From Sphingobacteriales bacterium (GTDB lineage: Bacteria > Bacteroidota > Bacteroidia > Chitinophagales > CAIOSU01): DNA of 64,000 nt. Both the position numbers and the translations under genes were made by a program. Of this stretch, positions 1-9,923 are shown one piece after another. The DNA is taken from the NCBI GenBank assembly GCA_027486795.1, contig JAIXOI010000044.1, positions 1 to 64,000 on the forward strand, given 5' to 3'. Under the pieces are notes generated by a model that was given only the letters and a program-made list of their open reading frames with translations, had not been told where the DNA came from and ran no database searches. Every line of letters begins with the position of its first letter. Position 1 is the stretch's first letter.

Positions 1-78
1 AACCACCATCAATTTGAAGGATAGGCTGTAATCTTTCTGGGTCTTCCTTGTTAAGTCCCGAACTCTTGTGTTTCCCAT
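1..78 (-). CDS. IS transposase OrfA, N-terminal fragment (cut by window edge)
   Basis: This is a partial reverse-strand frame of 26 codons, open to the window edge. It starts at an ATG (positions 76-78) and reads MGNTRVRDLTRK followed by KDYSLSFKLMVV. The basic N-terminus followed by YSLSFKLxVV resembles the start of the small helix-turn-helix OrfA protein of IS3-type elements common in Bacteroidota; this is recall of the family, not a search. The element's presumed end lies about 40 bp upstream. Most of the transposase is outside the window, so family and intactness cannot be judged. Confidence 0.6.
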   Translation of the reverse strand, partial: MGNTRVRDLTRKTQKDYSLSFKLMVV

Positions 79-118
79 ATAAGTCAACTTTTGTGTCAAC
101 TTATTTCAGGACGGGACA
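1..118 (-). mobile_element. Terminal part of an insertion sequence (IS3-like)
   Basis: Read on the reverse strand, the segment begins TGTCCCGTCCTGAAATAAG at position 118 and runs into the OrfA-like frame. A TGT start, a short non-coding lead and then a small HTH protein fit the left end of an IS3-type element. The outer end falls just downstream of the atpC terminator, so the insertion probably did not break a gene on this side. The other end and any target-site duplication are outside the window. Confidence 0.6.
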
Positions 119-127
119 TACAAGGAA

Positions 128-167
128 TAAAAAAAGGCTGTCTCACTCTTTGAGACAGCCTTTTTTT
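128..167. terminator. Bidirectional rho-independent terminator after atpC
   Basis: An A-run, then GGCTGTCTCA, a 5-base loop, TGAGACAGCC and a run of seven T. The 10-bp stem is perfect and has a T-tract on either strand. It lies 25 bp past the atpC stop codon and also separates atpDC from the insertion sequence. Confidence 0.93.
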
Positions 168-191
168 GATATCCAGGCGTAACGTAAGAGG

Positions 192-443
192 TTAAGCTAC
201 TTCAGTAGCACCTTCTACCAGTACTGTGATGTTATTATTCAAGCACTCAATAAAGCCACTTTCAATCTCGAATTGCTTAGTGCCGGTGGCTGCCGAAACG
301 CGAATTGGACCTTTAACCAAAGCCGAAATTATAGGAGCGTGGCCATTCAACATTTCGAACGAACCTCCTGCACCAGGTACTTTCACACCTGTCACTTCAC
401 CTTCGTACAACTTCTTCTCTGGGGTTAATATAGTCAACTTCAT
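192..443 (-). CDS. atpC: F1Fo ATP synthase subunit epsilon (short form)
   Basis: The 83-residue protein is the N-terminal beta-sandwich domain of F1 epsilon, the central-stalk subunit that contacts gamma and the c-ring. It begins MKLTILTPEKKLYEGEV and contains the family segment VPGAGGSFEMLNGHAPIISAL. Typical epsilon subunits have about 130-140 residues, with a C-terminal two-helix domain that inhibits ATP hydrolysis; that domain is absent and the frame ends cleanly after the sandwich. The short form is common in this phylum. The gene is the last of an atpD-atpC operon, 81 bp after atpD, with a hairpin-forming repeat in the gap and a strong terminator behind it. Confidence 0.95.
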   Translation of the reverse strand: MKLTILTPEKKLYEGEVTGVKVPGAGGSFEMLNGHAPIISALVKGPIRVSAATGTKQFEIESGFIECLNNNITVLVEGATEVA

Positions 444-524
444 AATTCCAATTTGGGAATGTGCTAATTTGAAAATTTGAAAATGCCAAACATTGCCACA
501 TTTTCAAATTCCCGAATTTTCAAA

Positions 525-527
<3 letters not shown>
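444..527. repeat. Inverted AATTTGAAA-type array between atpD and atpC
   Basis: The whole atpD-atpC gap is repeat. TAATTTGAAAATT at 465-477 is the exact reverse complement of AATTTTCAAATTA at 515-527. An inner TTGAAAATG at 477-485 pairs with CATTTTCAA at 499-507. The transcript can fold into a long AU-rich hairpin with a short loop. The outer arm includes the atpD stop codon (TAA, 525-527). Confidence 0.85.
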
Positions 528-2107
<1,580 letters not shown>

Positions 2108-2183
2108 TTAAAAAGAACGAATTATCCACAGAATGGAAATTAAGCGTGGAAATCGCAGCGCATTTTACATTGAGCTGGTAAAA

Positions 2184-3758
2184 TTATTTTTTGTTGCTGA
2201 TAATTTTGATGTTAGCGACTATGCCAATTACCGCTATACCAAGCAGTATTACTTCTACCGAAAAGAACCAAACCGCATACCGATGGTAATCGAAAGTATG
2301 TATAACTGCTACCGTGAGCACCAGTGCAAGTTGGATAAGCATTAGATAACCTGCATAGCAATAGAGTTCCCTATAGCCAATGGGTAATGGCTTCTTCTTT
2401 AGCCAATTATAAAAAAGGAGGAGCCCAAACACCAAAAGTAAGTGAACATAAAAGTACTTGTCGATAAAACTGAGAGGTATCATCAAAGCGAAATTTGACG
2501 ACCAATGCCAATCAGTAATCTGTTCCACCGAAAGTGTTTTTAACTGCCTAGAGAGTTGCCATTCATCCAATTCAGGTTTTTGCGTCATTTCCAATGTCAT
2601 GTCGCGCGCATTATAAAGCTCTACAAACTCCGTTACGTGCAACCTGTCATACCCATCGGCTCCTATGTAGTAGTGCTGCACTTGGTCTGCTATTTTAAGC
2701 AAGTATGTTAGGGGCAATTCTTTTAGTATTCGTTCATCATATTTTTTCTGGAAATCGAGGGTATTGTGTCCGTTATTGAATAACAAGGTATCCATTTTGC
2801 GGTCGTATCCTCCAATTAGCATCGTGTCAACATCAAAGCCCAAGTACTTAAAGTTTTGATGCGCAGCCATTGGCAATACCATGATGCTATCAACTTGTTG
2901 CAAAACTTGGGTGCTTACATTAGTGTGGTTGTTGGCAATATCACGCTGTATTAATGTCTTGGCCATATCGGCGTGGGTATAGAAAAATTGCTTAAAGGGG
3001 AATTCAAACGTATATGGGTCGTGTTTTCTGGCCAAAAATTGCTCTGGCATCCATATGGCCGAGATGAAAAGAACAACTGGCAACGCCATTGGCACTATCC
3101 ACTTTTTAACAGGAATATTGTGCCGGTATAACTCGGCAAGCACAATTAGCAGCATTAGTGGCAGTGCAAACCCCATTCGGGGGCTAAGTATAAAAGTTAA
3201 CAGCGCTAAAAACACGATAGCGCTTCCGTATCGAAGATTTATCCTCTCACTTTTGGCTCCAGCTATCAGTTTTACCAACAACCAAAGCTGTGCTACCAAC
3301 AGCAGCGTGCACAGTGCCTGTGAGGTTATAAAATGTTCATACTGCCATATACTGCTTGCTAATAAAAAAAACGAGCTGCAGCATAATTGCACAGCCATTA
3401 TTACTTTGCTAAGGTTACCTGTTTTAATTTTTGAAAAAAGAGGCTGGTCGAAAATGTTAAAAATAAGAATACCCGTGAGCAGCCCCATGATATGCTGCAC
3501 TGCAGGTATAATAGTAACAGTACCCGATAGCTTCATTAAGCCTGCTATGAACATTGGGTATACAAAGCTGCGCGTGCCTTGATGAAATAGCGTACCATCT
3601 TCGGCCAAACGAACCGCAGGTAAAAAGTAACCGAAAATATCGCCGTCGGCAAATGGCACAGAAGGCAAACTAAACCGGCGTATAGCTGCTATAACAAGCA
3701 CAATGCCGAATATGGCATATCGAGGTTTTATTTGTAGCAGGTTACTGGTGGCCGACAT
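2184..3758 (-). CDS. Polytopic membrane protein, GT-C glycosyltransferase-like
   Basis: A 524-residue integral membrane protein with about ten hydrophobic segments and a soluble middle part (about 240-420). The first extracytoplasmic loop contains PFADGDIFGYFLPAVRLAEDG, with acidic residues before an aromatic, as in GT-C lipid-linked sugar transferases (ArnT/PMT type). That resemblance is weak and no specific family is claimed. It stands alone: atpD is downstream and an unrelated gene is divergent upstream. If it is a GT-C enzyme it would transfer a sugar from a polyprenyl phosphate on the outer face of the inner membrane. Confidence 0.7.
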   Translation of the reverse strand: MSATSNLLQIKPRYAIFGIVLVIAAIRRFSLPSVPFADGDIFGYFLPAVRLAEDGTLFHQGTRSFVYPMFIAGLMKLSGTVTIIPAVQHIMGLLTGILIFNIFDQPLFSKIKTGNLSKVIMAVQLCCSSFFLLASSIWQYEHFITSQALCTLLLVAQLWLLVKLIAGAKSERINLRYGSAIVFLALLTFILSPRMGFALPLMLLIVLAELYRHNIPVKKWIVPMALPVVLFISAIWMPEQFLARKHDPYTFEFPFKQFFYTHADMAKTLIQRDIANNHTNVSTQVLQQVDSIMVLPMAAHQNFKYLGFDVDTMLIGGYDRKMDTLLFNNGHNTLDFQKKYDERILKELPLTYLLKIADQVQHYYIGADGYDRLHVTEFVELYNARDMTLEMTQKPELDEWQLSRQLKTLSVEQITDWHWSSNFALMIPLSFIDKYFYVHLLLVFGLLLFYNWLKKKPLPIGYRELYCYAGYLMLIQLALVLTVAVIHTFDYHRYAVWFFSVEVILLGIAVIGIVANIKIISNKK

Positions 3759-3968
3759 AAATGGTTTTTGCTCGGGCGGAAAATAAAAATAAATAATAAG
3801 TTTTGCTTCAATGCTAGCCTAAACTAGTTAGAAAGCATCATAGTTTACTCAAAAAAGCAAGAGTGCGAGTGATGTTTCAGACCTATAGTGAACGTTAAGA
3901 TACAAGATGCAAACACAAGGCTCGGTGCTATCTCTGTATCTTGCAGGGCAATCACCATAGTTTTAGTT

Positions 3969-5135
3969 ATGAGGATAGAAGAAGTAACAAACCATAGGTT
4001 AGCTAACGAGTTTTTGGAAGTACCAACCTTGATATATAAGCACGACCGGAATTACATAAGGCCTCTTGACGACGATATTAAAAAAGTATTCGACAAGGAG
4101 AAAAACAAGTATTTTAAGCACGGTATCCTTTGCCGCTGGGTGCTATTTGATGACAAAGAAAATGCCATAGGTAGGGTAGCGGCATTTATTAACGATAGTA
4201 CCGCCTACAAATTTGACCAGCCAACTGGTGGTATGGGCTTTTTTGAGTGTATCAATAACCAAGATGCTGCAAATGTGCTACTCAATACCTGTAAGAATTG
4301 GTTAACCGCAAATGGCATGGAAGCCATGGATGGCCCGATTAACTTTGGCGAACGGAATAATTGGTGGGGTTTGCTTATTGAAGGGTTTGACCCACCTAGC
4401 TACGGCATGAACTACCATATGCCCTATTACCGAACCCTGCTTGAAAACTATGGCTTTCAGCTGTATTTCAACCAACTTACTTACGGTTTGGGGGTAAATG
4501 ACGAGAGGCCAGAAATTTATTACACCAAAAGCAAAAAACTCTTGGCCGAAGACCCTAACTACCATTTTAAACACATCAACTTTAAAGAGGCGGAGAAGTT
4601 TACCGAAGATTTTCGCACTATATACAACAAGGCATTTGTAAACAGCCGCGAAGGCCTAAAGGAAATGAGCAACGAGCAAGCCCAAAACCTGATGCACGCC
4701 ATGAAGCCCATTCTAGTTGACGACCTAGTTTGGTTTGGCTATTATAAAGAAGACCCCATTGCCATTTTCTTTATGATGCCCGAGCTAAATGGGTATTTTA
4801 AGCACGTAAACGGCAAGATGAACTTACTGGGTAAGCTTAAGTTTTTATACCATAAGTATACCGGCTCAGTTCGAAAAATGTACGGTATCATGTTTGGTGT
4901 AGTCCTCGAACACCAAGGAAAAGGTGTTGAAGGGGGCATTATTATGGCCGCCAATGCAGTGGTGCAGCCCAAAAAGCGCTGGGACGACATGGAGCTTACC
5001 TGGATTGGCGATTTCAACCCCAAAATGATGAAGGTAGCCGAGAACCTTGGTGCCGTGGTAGTGAAAAAACATGCTACTTTTAGATATCTGTTTGACCGCA
5101 CAAAGCCCTTTGAGCGTTACCCTATGATAGATTGA
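3969..5135 (+). CDS. Acetyltransferase-like (GNAT fold) protein, function unknown
   Basis: A soluble protein of 388 residues from the ATG at 3969 (MRIEEVTNHR). The frame stays open back to 3888, but that 27-residue extension is low-complexity and unlike protein. Conserved-looking features are RRW-type early strands, MDGPINFGERNNWWGLLIEGFDPP in the middle (about 118-141) and a C-terminal half with the alternating pattern of a GNAT domain, including GVVLEHQGKGVEGGII (about 310-325), which resembles the acetyl-CoA loop. I recall this as a conserved Bacteroidota protein of unknown substrate. It is followed 48 bp later by an SGNH hydrolase with its own promoter box, so the pair need not be an operon. 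Confidence 0.8.
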   Translation: MRIEEVTNHRLANEFLEVPTLIYKHDRNYIRPLDDDIKKVFDKEKNKYFKHGILCRWVLFDDKENAIGRVAAFINDSTAYKFDQPTGGMGFFECINNQDAANVLLNTCKNWLTANGMEAMDGPINFGERNNWWGLLIEGFDPPSYGMNYHMPYYRTLLENYGFQLYFNQLTYGLGVNDERPEIYYTKSKKLLAEDPNYHFKHINFKEAEKFTEDFRTIYNKAFVNSREGLKEMSNEQAQNLMHAMKPILVDDLVWFGYYKEDPIAIFFMMPELNGYFKHVNGKMNLLGKLKFLYHKYTGSVRKMYGIMFGVVLEHQGKGVEGGIIMAANAVVQPKKRWDDMELTWIGDFNPKMMKVAENLGAVVVKKHATFRYLFDRTKPFERYPMID

Positions 5136-5170
5136 GGGGCAATATTCTTAGTGCATTAAATATCCTTGCC

Positions 5171-5178
5171 TATATTTG
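5171..5178 (+). promoter_or_regulatory. -7 box giving a probably leaderless mRNA
   Basis: TATATTTG matches the Bacteroidota -7 consensus TAnnTTTG. Only five bases separate it from the ATG at 5184, so transcription would begin at or next to the start codon. At the -33 spacing there is only TTAG, so the upstream half is weak. Confidence 0.5.
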
Positions 5179-5183
5179 AGCAT

Positions 5184-6200
5184 ATGGCAACTCAAGCAAT
5201 GCAACGCAGTGGCAAGCAACTTCAATTTAGGTTAATAGCCCTTTTGCTCGGTTTGCTGTTGGGTTTGGTTTTAGCTACCCTGGCATTAAGGCATTATAGA
5301 GCGAAGCAAGCCCCGCATTTTTTCGGTAATTATGTTATCGAAGGGTTTCAGCCCCATCCATACCTAGGCTATGCTCCTAAGCCATCTAGCACCCTCAACT
5401 CGTGCAAAATGCTTGAACTTGATACTATTTATTGTGCGCAATATCTAGTGGACAAAAGCGGCAGGCGGCAAATGCCAATGTCTGATTCGGCTAGTGCGCA
5501 TCTAATGTTCTTTGGCTGCTCGTATACTTATGGCGAAGGGGTGAACAACACCGAAACATTTACTCACCTATTGGCGCATATATTGCCCAATTACCAAGTT
5601 TACAACTTTGCTTATAGTGGCTACGGCCCGCAGCAAACATTGGCCAACCTTGAGTTTGGCCACATTGCCAGCGAAGTATCTCAACCGCATGGCTATTGCG
5701 TTTACATGCTGCTACCAGAGCACATTTCGCGGGCAGCGGGTGCGCCTTATTACATTCAAGGTTGGGGTACTAGCTCGCCGCATTATGCTATGCAGGCCGA
5801 TTCGCTAGTTTATTTTCCCAATCATAAAGCATGGCGCCCCACCTATGTAGCCTTTCAGCGCTTTTTAGGTTGGTGTGGCTTAGGTAGTTTTGTTTATCCC
5901 CCGCCTAAAACATACACCCACCAAGAGGTTGATTTAACCGTAGCGATACTTAAAGAAGCACAAGCCCGATATTTGGCCCTATACCCTGAAGGTCATTTTG
6001 TTGTAGCGCTACCACCTGCAATAAGTAACGAAGAGAACTTTGTTCAAATAGCCGATGCATTAACCAAGCAAGGCGTTTCAATTTGGGACTTTCACTCAGC
6101 CTTTCATTTAAACTCTCCGTGGGCCATCTATGGCGATGGGCACTTGAGCTCCAATGGCCATCAAGAAGTGGCGAAATTGTTATCAAACTACATTCAATAA
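5184..6200 (+). CDS. SGNH/GDSL-like hydrolase with N-terminal membrane anchor
   Basis: A 338-residue protein starting at the ATG at 5184. A TTG at 5166 in the same frame is rejected because the -7 promoter box lies between the two. One hydrophobic helix (about 15-37) should anchor it or act as an uncleaved signal. The SGNH nucleophile block reads FFGCSYTYGEG (about 107-117), and the C-terminal catalytic block is GDGHLSSNGHQ (about 319-329), giving the Asp and His. GCSYTYG in place of GDS is common in the Bacteroidota branch annotated as SGNH or GDSL-like lipase. The substrate is unknown, probably an ester on an envelope or exported glycan. No obvious operon partner. Confidence 0.75.
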   Translation: MATQAMQRSGKQLQFRLIALLLGLLLGLVLATLALRHYRAKQAPHFFGNYVIEGFQPHPYLGYAPKPSSTLNSCKMLELDTIYCAQYLVDKSGRRQMPMSDSASAHLMFFGCSYTYGEGVNNTETFTHLLAHILPNYQVYNFAYSGYGPQQTLANLEFGHIASEVSQPHGYCVYMLLPEHISRAAGAPYYIQGWGTSSPHYAMQADSLVYFPNHKAWRPTYVAFQRFLGWCGLGSFVYPPPKTYTHQEVDLTVAILKEAQARYLALYPEGHFVVALPPAISNEENFVQIADALTKQGVSIWDFHSAFHLNSPWAIYGDGHLSSNGHQEVAKLLSNYIQ

Positions 6201-6377
6201 GGTCATTTAAATTGTTGAAGTTTTAGCGTGCTAAGCAATGTTAAATGCGCTCCCGTACCCTGTTTAGGGTAACCATTGTCATAGAATTGTCAAGAAAGAG
6301 TTTGAGTGCGCTTCGCCATGAACTAAAGGTCGAATATTGCAGTCTTATTCGTGAACATTACCAAAAACAACTTACTC

Positions 6378-7667
6378 ATGTTTCGCAATTGTATTTTTAT
6401 ACTATTCTGTTCAGTGATGCCATTTTTGGCGTCAGTATCAGTTTTTGCCCAAGGCGCTCCTGTGGCCGACACGGTTACCCTTGGCGCAGGCTACGTAAAT
6501 CAGGTTTATTACAGTATCGTTTCGGGCCAAAAAACAACGGCCCCAGTAAGTGAGTGGGATGTTGCTTTCCAAGCCAACGGCATTACTTACGGTGTATGGG
6601 TAAACAGGACTGCTGGCTACACGGCCCATTTGGTGCCAAACCTTGATGCCAGCGATTGGGGCACTGCTGTTGATACTACTGGCTTTGCTAGCTGGCCAAC
6701 CCTTGAAAACGGAACAAGCAGTTGGGCCGATGGCGCATTCAACAAAAACGCAACCAGCCAGTTCGATGTGGGTTGGGGTCTTTACACAGGCCCTCCGGCA
6801 CATGAAGTAAATGGCGATTCTATTTATTTGGTCAAATATGCCGATGGCTCCTTTAAACAGCTTTTAATCGAGAATTTGAATGTGAACAGGTATGTGTTCC
6901 GTTTTGCCGACCTTGATGGCACCAACGAAGTGGTTGATTCTGTTCTGAAAGACAACAATCGAAATTTCTCTTACTACAGTTTGAAAAATGCAGTTGAAAT
7001 TGACCGCGAACCTTCAAACCAAGACTGGGACCTTTGGTTTACTAATAGCCTAACAGCAAATGTAGTGGTAGGCCCCCCAGGCACTCCGCTAGGCACAGCC
7101 TCTGGTGCGGTGTACATTAACCGCGGTATTCAATCTGTTCGCATATTTGGTGCTCCTGTCGATTCGGCTGATTATTTGACAGCCACGTTTGACAGCACCA
7201 TTTATAAAATTGGCGATACCTACCGTGTTCGCGTTTCAAACCCTCCCCCAGGCGGTTGGGTAGTAGTTGATAGCAATGTTTACTTTATCAAAGCAAAAGA
7301 CACTGAGATATACAAGTTACTGTTTACTAGCTATGAAGGACAAAGCACGGGTAAAATCACTTTCGAAAAGACCCAAATGACCAACAATGCCACCGGAGTA
7401 AATGATATTGCCAGCACTAATACCGTTGTAATTTTGTACCCTAACCCTGCCAAAGAGCAATTGAACGTGGTATTGGATGCAAACCAAGCTGGTATGCATA
7501 ATATAACCGTAACCGATTTGGCAGGTAAAGTGTTATACAACCAAACTATTGGGGTAAATGGGTTGCAAAACTTAACCATACCTGTATCCAATTTCGCAAA
7601 TGGTCTATATTTGGTTTCAGTTGAGGCCAATGGTAACCGCAGTGTTCAAAAATTTGTAAAACAATAA
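6378..7667 (+). CDS. HmuY-like protein with T9SS C-terminal sorting domain
   Basis: A secreted protein of 429 residues. The ATG at 6378 gives an immediate signal peptide (MFRNCIFILFCSVMPFLA, ending SVFAQ); a GTG at 6351 in frame is less likely. The body carries the HmuY-type repeated motif WDVAFQANG followed by GVWVN, and later QDWDLWFTNSL. The last about 75 residues (LYPNPAKEQLNVVL to QKFVKQ) form a type A T9SS sorting domain, implying export and surface attachment or release. HmuY binds haem and passes it to the receptor HmuR. Its stop codon overlaps the receptor start (TAATG). Unusual: HmuY is normally a lipoprotein, and a lipoprotein paralogue follows the receptor. Confidence 0.8.
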   Translation: MFRNCIFILFCSVMPFLASVSVFAQGAPVADTVTLGAGYVNQVYYSIVSGQKTTAPVSEWDVAFQANGITYGVWVNRTAGYTAHLVPNLDASDWGTAVDTTGFASWPTLENGTSSWADGAFNKNATSQFDVGWGLYTGPPAHEVNGDSIYLVKYADGSFKQLLIENLNVNRYVFRFADLDGTNEVVDSVLKDNNRNFSYYSLKNAVEIDREPSNQDWDLWFTNSLTANVVVGPPGTPLGTASGAVYINRGIQSVRIFGAPVDSADYLTATFDSTIYKIGDTYRVRVSNPPPGGWVVVDSNVYFIKAKDTEIYKLLFTSYEGQSTGKITFEKTQMTNNATGVNDIASTNTVVILYPNPAKEQLNVVLDANQAGMHNITVTDLAGKVLYNQTIGVNGLQNLTIPVSNFANGLYLVSVEANGNRSVQKFVKQ

Positions 7668-9919
7668 TGCCTAATAAAGCTCTAGCTACTTTAGCGTTCA
7701 TCATACTTAGTATCCTTGGCTTGGCGGCCCAGCAGCGAACCATTACGGTGGTAAACGATGCAGATGGCAGCCCAGCTGGGGATGCTTATGTTTTGGTAAC
7801 CGCTTTAAACGGGGAGGGCAAAAAATATTCGGTGCTTACTGATGCCAGTGGGGTAGCACCCATAAAATACTCTGGAAGCGTTTACATCGAAGTTTCGCAT
7901 GCGAGCTTTGTTCCTGTTACTGATACTTTGAAAAACGGCGAAAGTAAATTGTATCATTTGTTGCCACTGAATATACAAGTGCCCGAGATGGTGGTTACTG
8001 GTCAGTTTACCCCCGACGACCCTAGGCGGTCGGTTTACTCTGTAAAGGTAATTGACCTAAAAACCATTGAACGCCGCGGTGCCACCAATTTGAAAGAACT
8101 GTTGGGGCAAGAATTGAATATGCGCATTACCCAAGATAATGTGCTGGGCAGCGGACTAAGTTTGCAAGGTCTTAGTGGCGAGCAAGTGAAATATATGGTT
8201 GACGGTGTACCGATTTTGGGCCGTTTAAATGGCGATATCGACATTAGCCAGATTAACTTAAACGATGTGGCCCGCATTGAAGTTATAGAAGGCCCTGTAT
8301 CGGTTCAGTATGGAACCAATGCCTTGGGTGGTGTTATCAATATCATTACCAAAACCGAACAAGCAGATAAAATAAATACCTCGTTAAACAGTTATTACGA
8401 GAGCAGGGGCACCTACAATTTCGATGTATTGGCAGGGTTTAGGGTAAAAAAACATTTTTTTGGGGTAAGTGGTGGCCGTTGGTTTTTTGATGGGTACGAC
8501 GAAGACAAAACCTTGAGAGATGTATCATGGAATCCTAAGGAACAATACTTTGGCAACATAAAATATGGCTATGCCTTTAAGCGCCTGCGCCTAATGTATA
8601 GCAGCAACTTCTTTAATGAAAAGGTTACAAACCGTGGTGAGCCCCGCGCGCCATTCAATATAACCGCATTCGACGATTATTATTATACCTTCCGCAATGC
8701 CAACTCCTTAACCCTGAGTGGCGAAATATTGAAAAATCATTACCTCAACCAAGTTTTTGCCTATTCTTTCTTCCGCCGCAAAAAGAACACCCTTTACAGA
8801 GACTTAGTTGAGTTAACGGAGGTCCCTGCCGAAGATCCTTCATTGCACGATACTACAACATTCAATGCTTTTTTAGCCAGGGGTTTTATAAGCCGAAACA
8901 AAACGGACAAGAAACTCAACTATCAAATTGGTTATGACATAAACCTTGAAAGTGCCAGCGGCAAAAGGATAAAGGATAACAAGCAATTTATTGGCGACTA
9001 TGCCGCATTTGGAAGCATAAGTTATGTGCCTTTTACTTGGTTAACTATACAGCCAGGCATGCGTTACTCATACAACACGGCTTACAAAGCCCCAGTTACG
9101 CCATCGGTGCATTTTAAGATAAACCCAGCTGAGAATGTTATTATTAGGTTGTCGTATGCCCGAGGATTCAGAGCACCTTCCATCAAAGAACTCTATTTTG
9201 ATTTCTTTGATATCAACCATAATATTTATGGCAATCTTGATTTGAAGGCCGAATATAGCAACAACCTTAGTGCGCAGTTGAGCTATTCCAAATTGGTTAA
9301 AGAAAACCACTTGCTGAAATTTACCCCCACCCTCTTTTTCAACGACATTAAGAACGATATAGAGTTGATACAGGATTACAGCGGCGATGGCGGCTCAGGC
9401 AATGTATTACCTTACACCTACGGCAACCTGAGCAGCAACCGTATCGTAGGTTTCAATTTTACAACCAGTTACCAGTTAAAAGAGAATTTTACCATAGGCT
9501 TATCAACGGCCATGAACGGAAGGAAATACCAGTTTAATGATACGCTTAGTTCAGATGGGTTTAGGTTTAGTCCTGAGTTTTCGGCCAATGCCAATTATGT
9601 AATACCTAAGATTAAACTGCGTTTAACGGTATACTATAAGTACAATGGCCAGTTTATAACCCCATATATTGAGTCGGATGGTTCGGTGGCCGAGCAAATT
9701 ATCGAGCCATATGGCCTACTCGATTTTACTATGGGCCGCAGTTTTTGGAAACAACGCATAACCATAGCGGTAGGCGCCAAAAACCTCTTAGATGTAAACC
9801 AGGTAAACACCAACGGCGGCAGCGGTGGTGGTGTCCATAGCACCGGCAGTGCCAGTGTACCTATGGCATGGGGGCGCAGCTATTTTGTGTCGTTAAAACT
9901 TCAATTCTCAAAGTCGTAA
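7667..9919 (+). CDS. TonB-dependent haem receptor, HmuR-like
   Basis: A 750-residue outer-membrane receptor. A signal peptide (about 1-22) is followed by a short carboxypeptidase-regulatory-like domain (about 24-105), a plug domain (about 115-225, with RRGATNLKELLG and VEGPVSVQYGTNALGGVINIIT) and a 22-strand barrel ending in an aromatic-rich strand (FVSLKLQFSKS). In the barrel, FRAP (about 499) is followed by HNIYGNLDLKAEYS. An FRAP box, a histidine and an NPNL-like box in that order is the signature of haem/haemoprotein receptors such as HmuR and HemR. It overlaps the upstream HmuY-like gene by one base and is 4 bp from the downstream one. Energy would come from TonB-ExbBD encoded elsewhere. 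Confidence 0.87.
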   Translation: MPNKALATLAFIILSILGLAAQQRTITVVNDADGSPAGDAYVLVTALNGEGKKYSVLTDASGVAPIKYSGSVYIEVSHASFVPVTDTLKNGESKLYHLLPLNIQVPEMVVTGQFTPDDPRRSVYSVKVIDLKTIERRGATNLKELLGQELNMRITQDNVLGSGLSLQGLSGEQVKYMVDGVPILGRLNGDIDISQINLNDVARIEVIEGPVSVQYGTNALGGVINIITKTEQADKINTSLNSYYESRGTYNFDVLAGFRVKKHFFGVSGGRWFFDGYDEDKTLRDVSWNPKEQYFGNIKYGYAFKRLRLMYSSNFFNEKVTNRGEPRAPFNITAFDDYYYTFRNANSLTLSGEILKNHYLNQVFAYSFFRRKKNTLYRDLVELTEVPAEDPSLHDTTTFNAFLARGFISRNKTDKKLNYQIGYDINLESASGKRIKDNKQFIGDYAAFGSISYVPFTWLTIQPGMRYSYNTAYKAPVTPSVHFKINPAENVIIRLSYARGFRAPSIKELYFDFFDINHNIYGNLDLKAEYSNNLSAQLSYSKLVKENHLLKFTPTLFFNDIKNDIELIQDYSGDGGSGNVLPYTYGNLSSNRIVGFNFTTSYQLKENFTIGLSTAMNGRKYQFNDTLSSDGFRFSPEFSANANYVIPKIKLRLTVYYKYNGQFITPYIESDGSVAEQIIEPYGLLDFTMGRSFWKQRITIAVGAKNLLDVNQVNTNGGSGGGVHSTGSASVPMAWGRSYFVSLKLQFSKS

Positions 9920-9923
9920 GTAT

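Noticed and set aside
3888-3968. Upstream extension of the acetyltransferase-like protein (MNVKIQDANTRLG...)
   Set aside because: Low-quality sequence resembling intergenic DNA; the ATG at 3969 begins the conserved-looking part.
6256-6271. Short hairpin TACCCT-GTTT-AGGGTA upstream of the haem operon, considered as a regulator site
   Set aside because: Only six base pairs and no match to a known operator; not enough to call.
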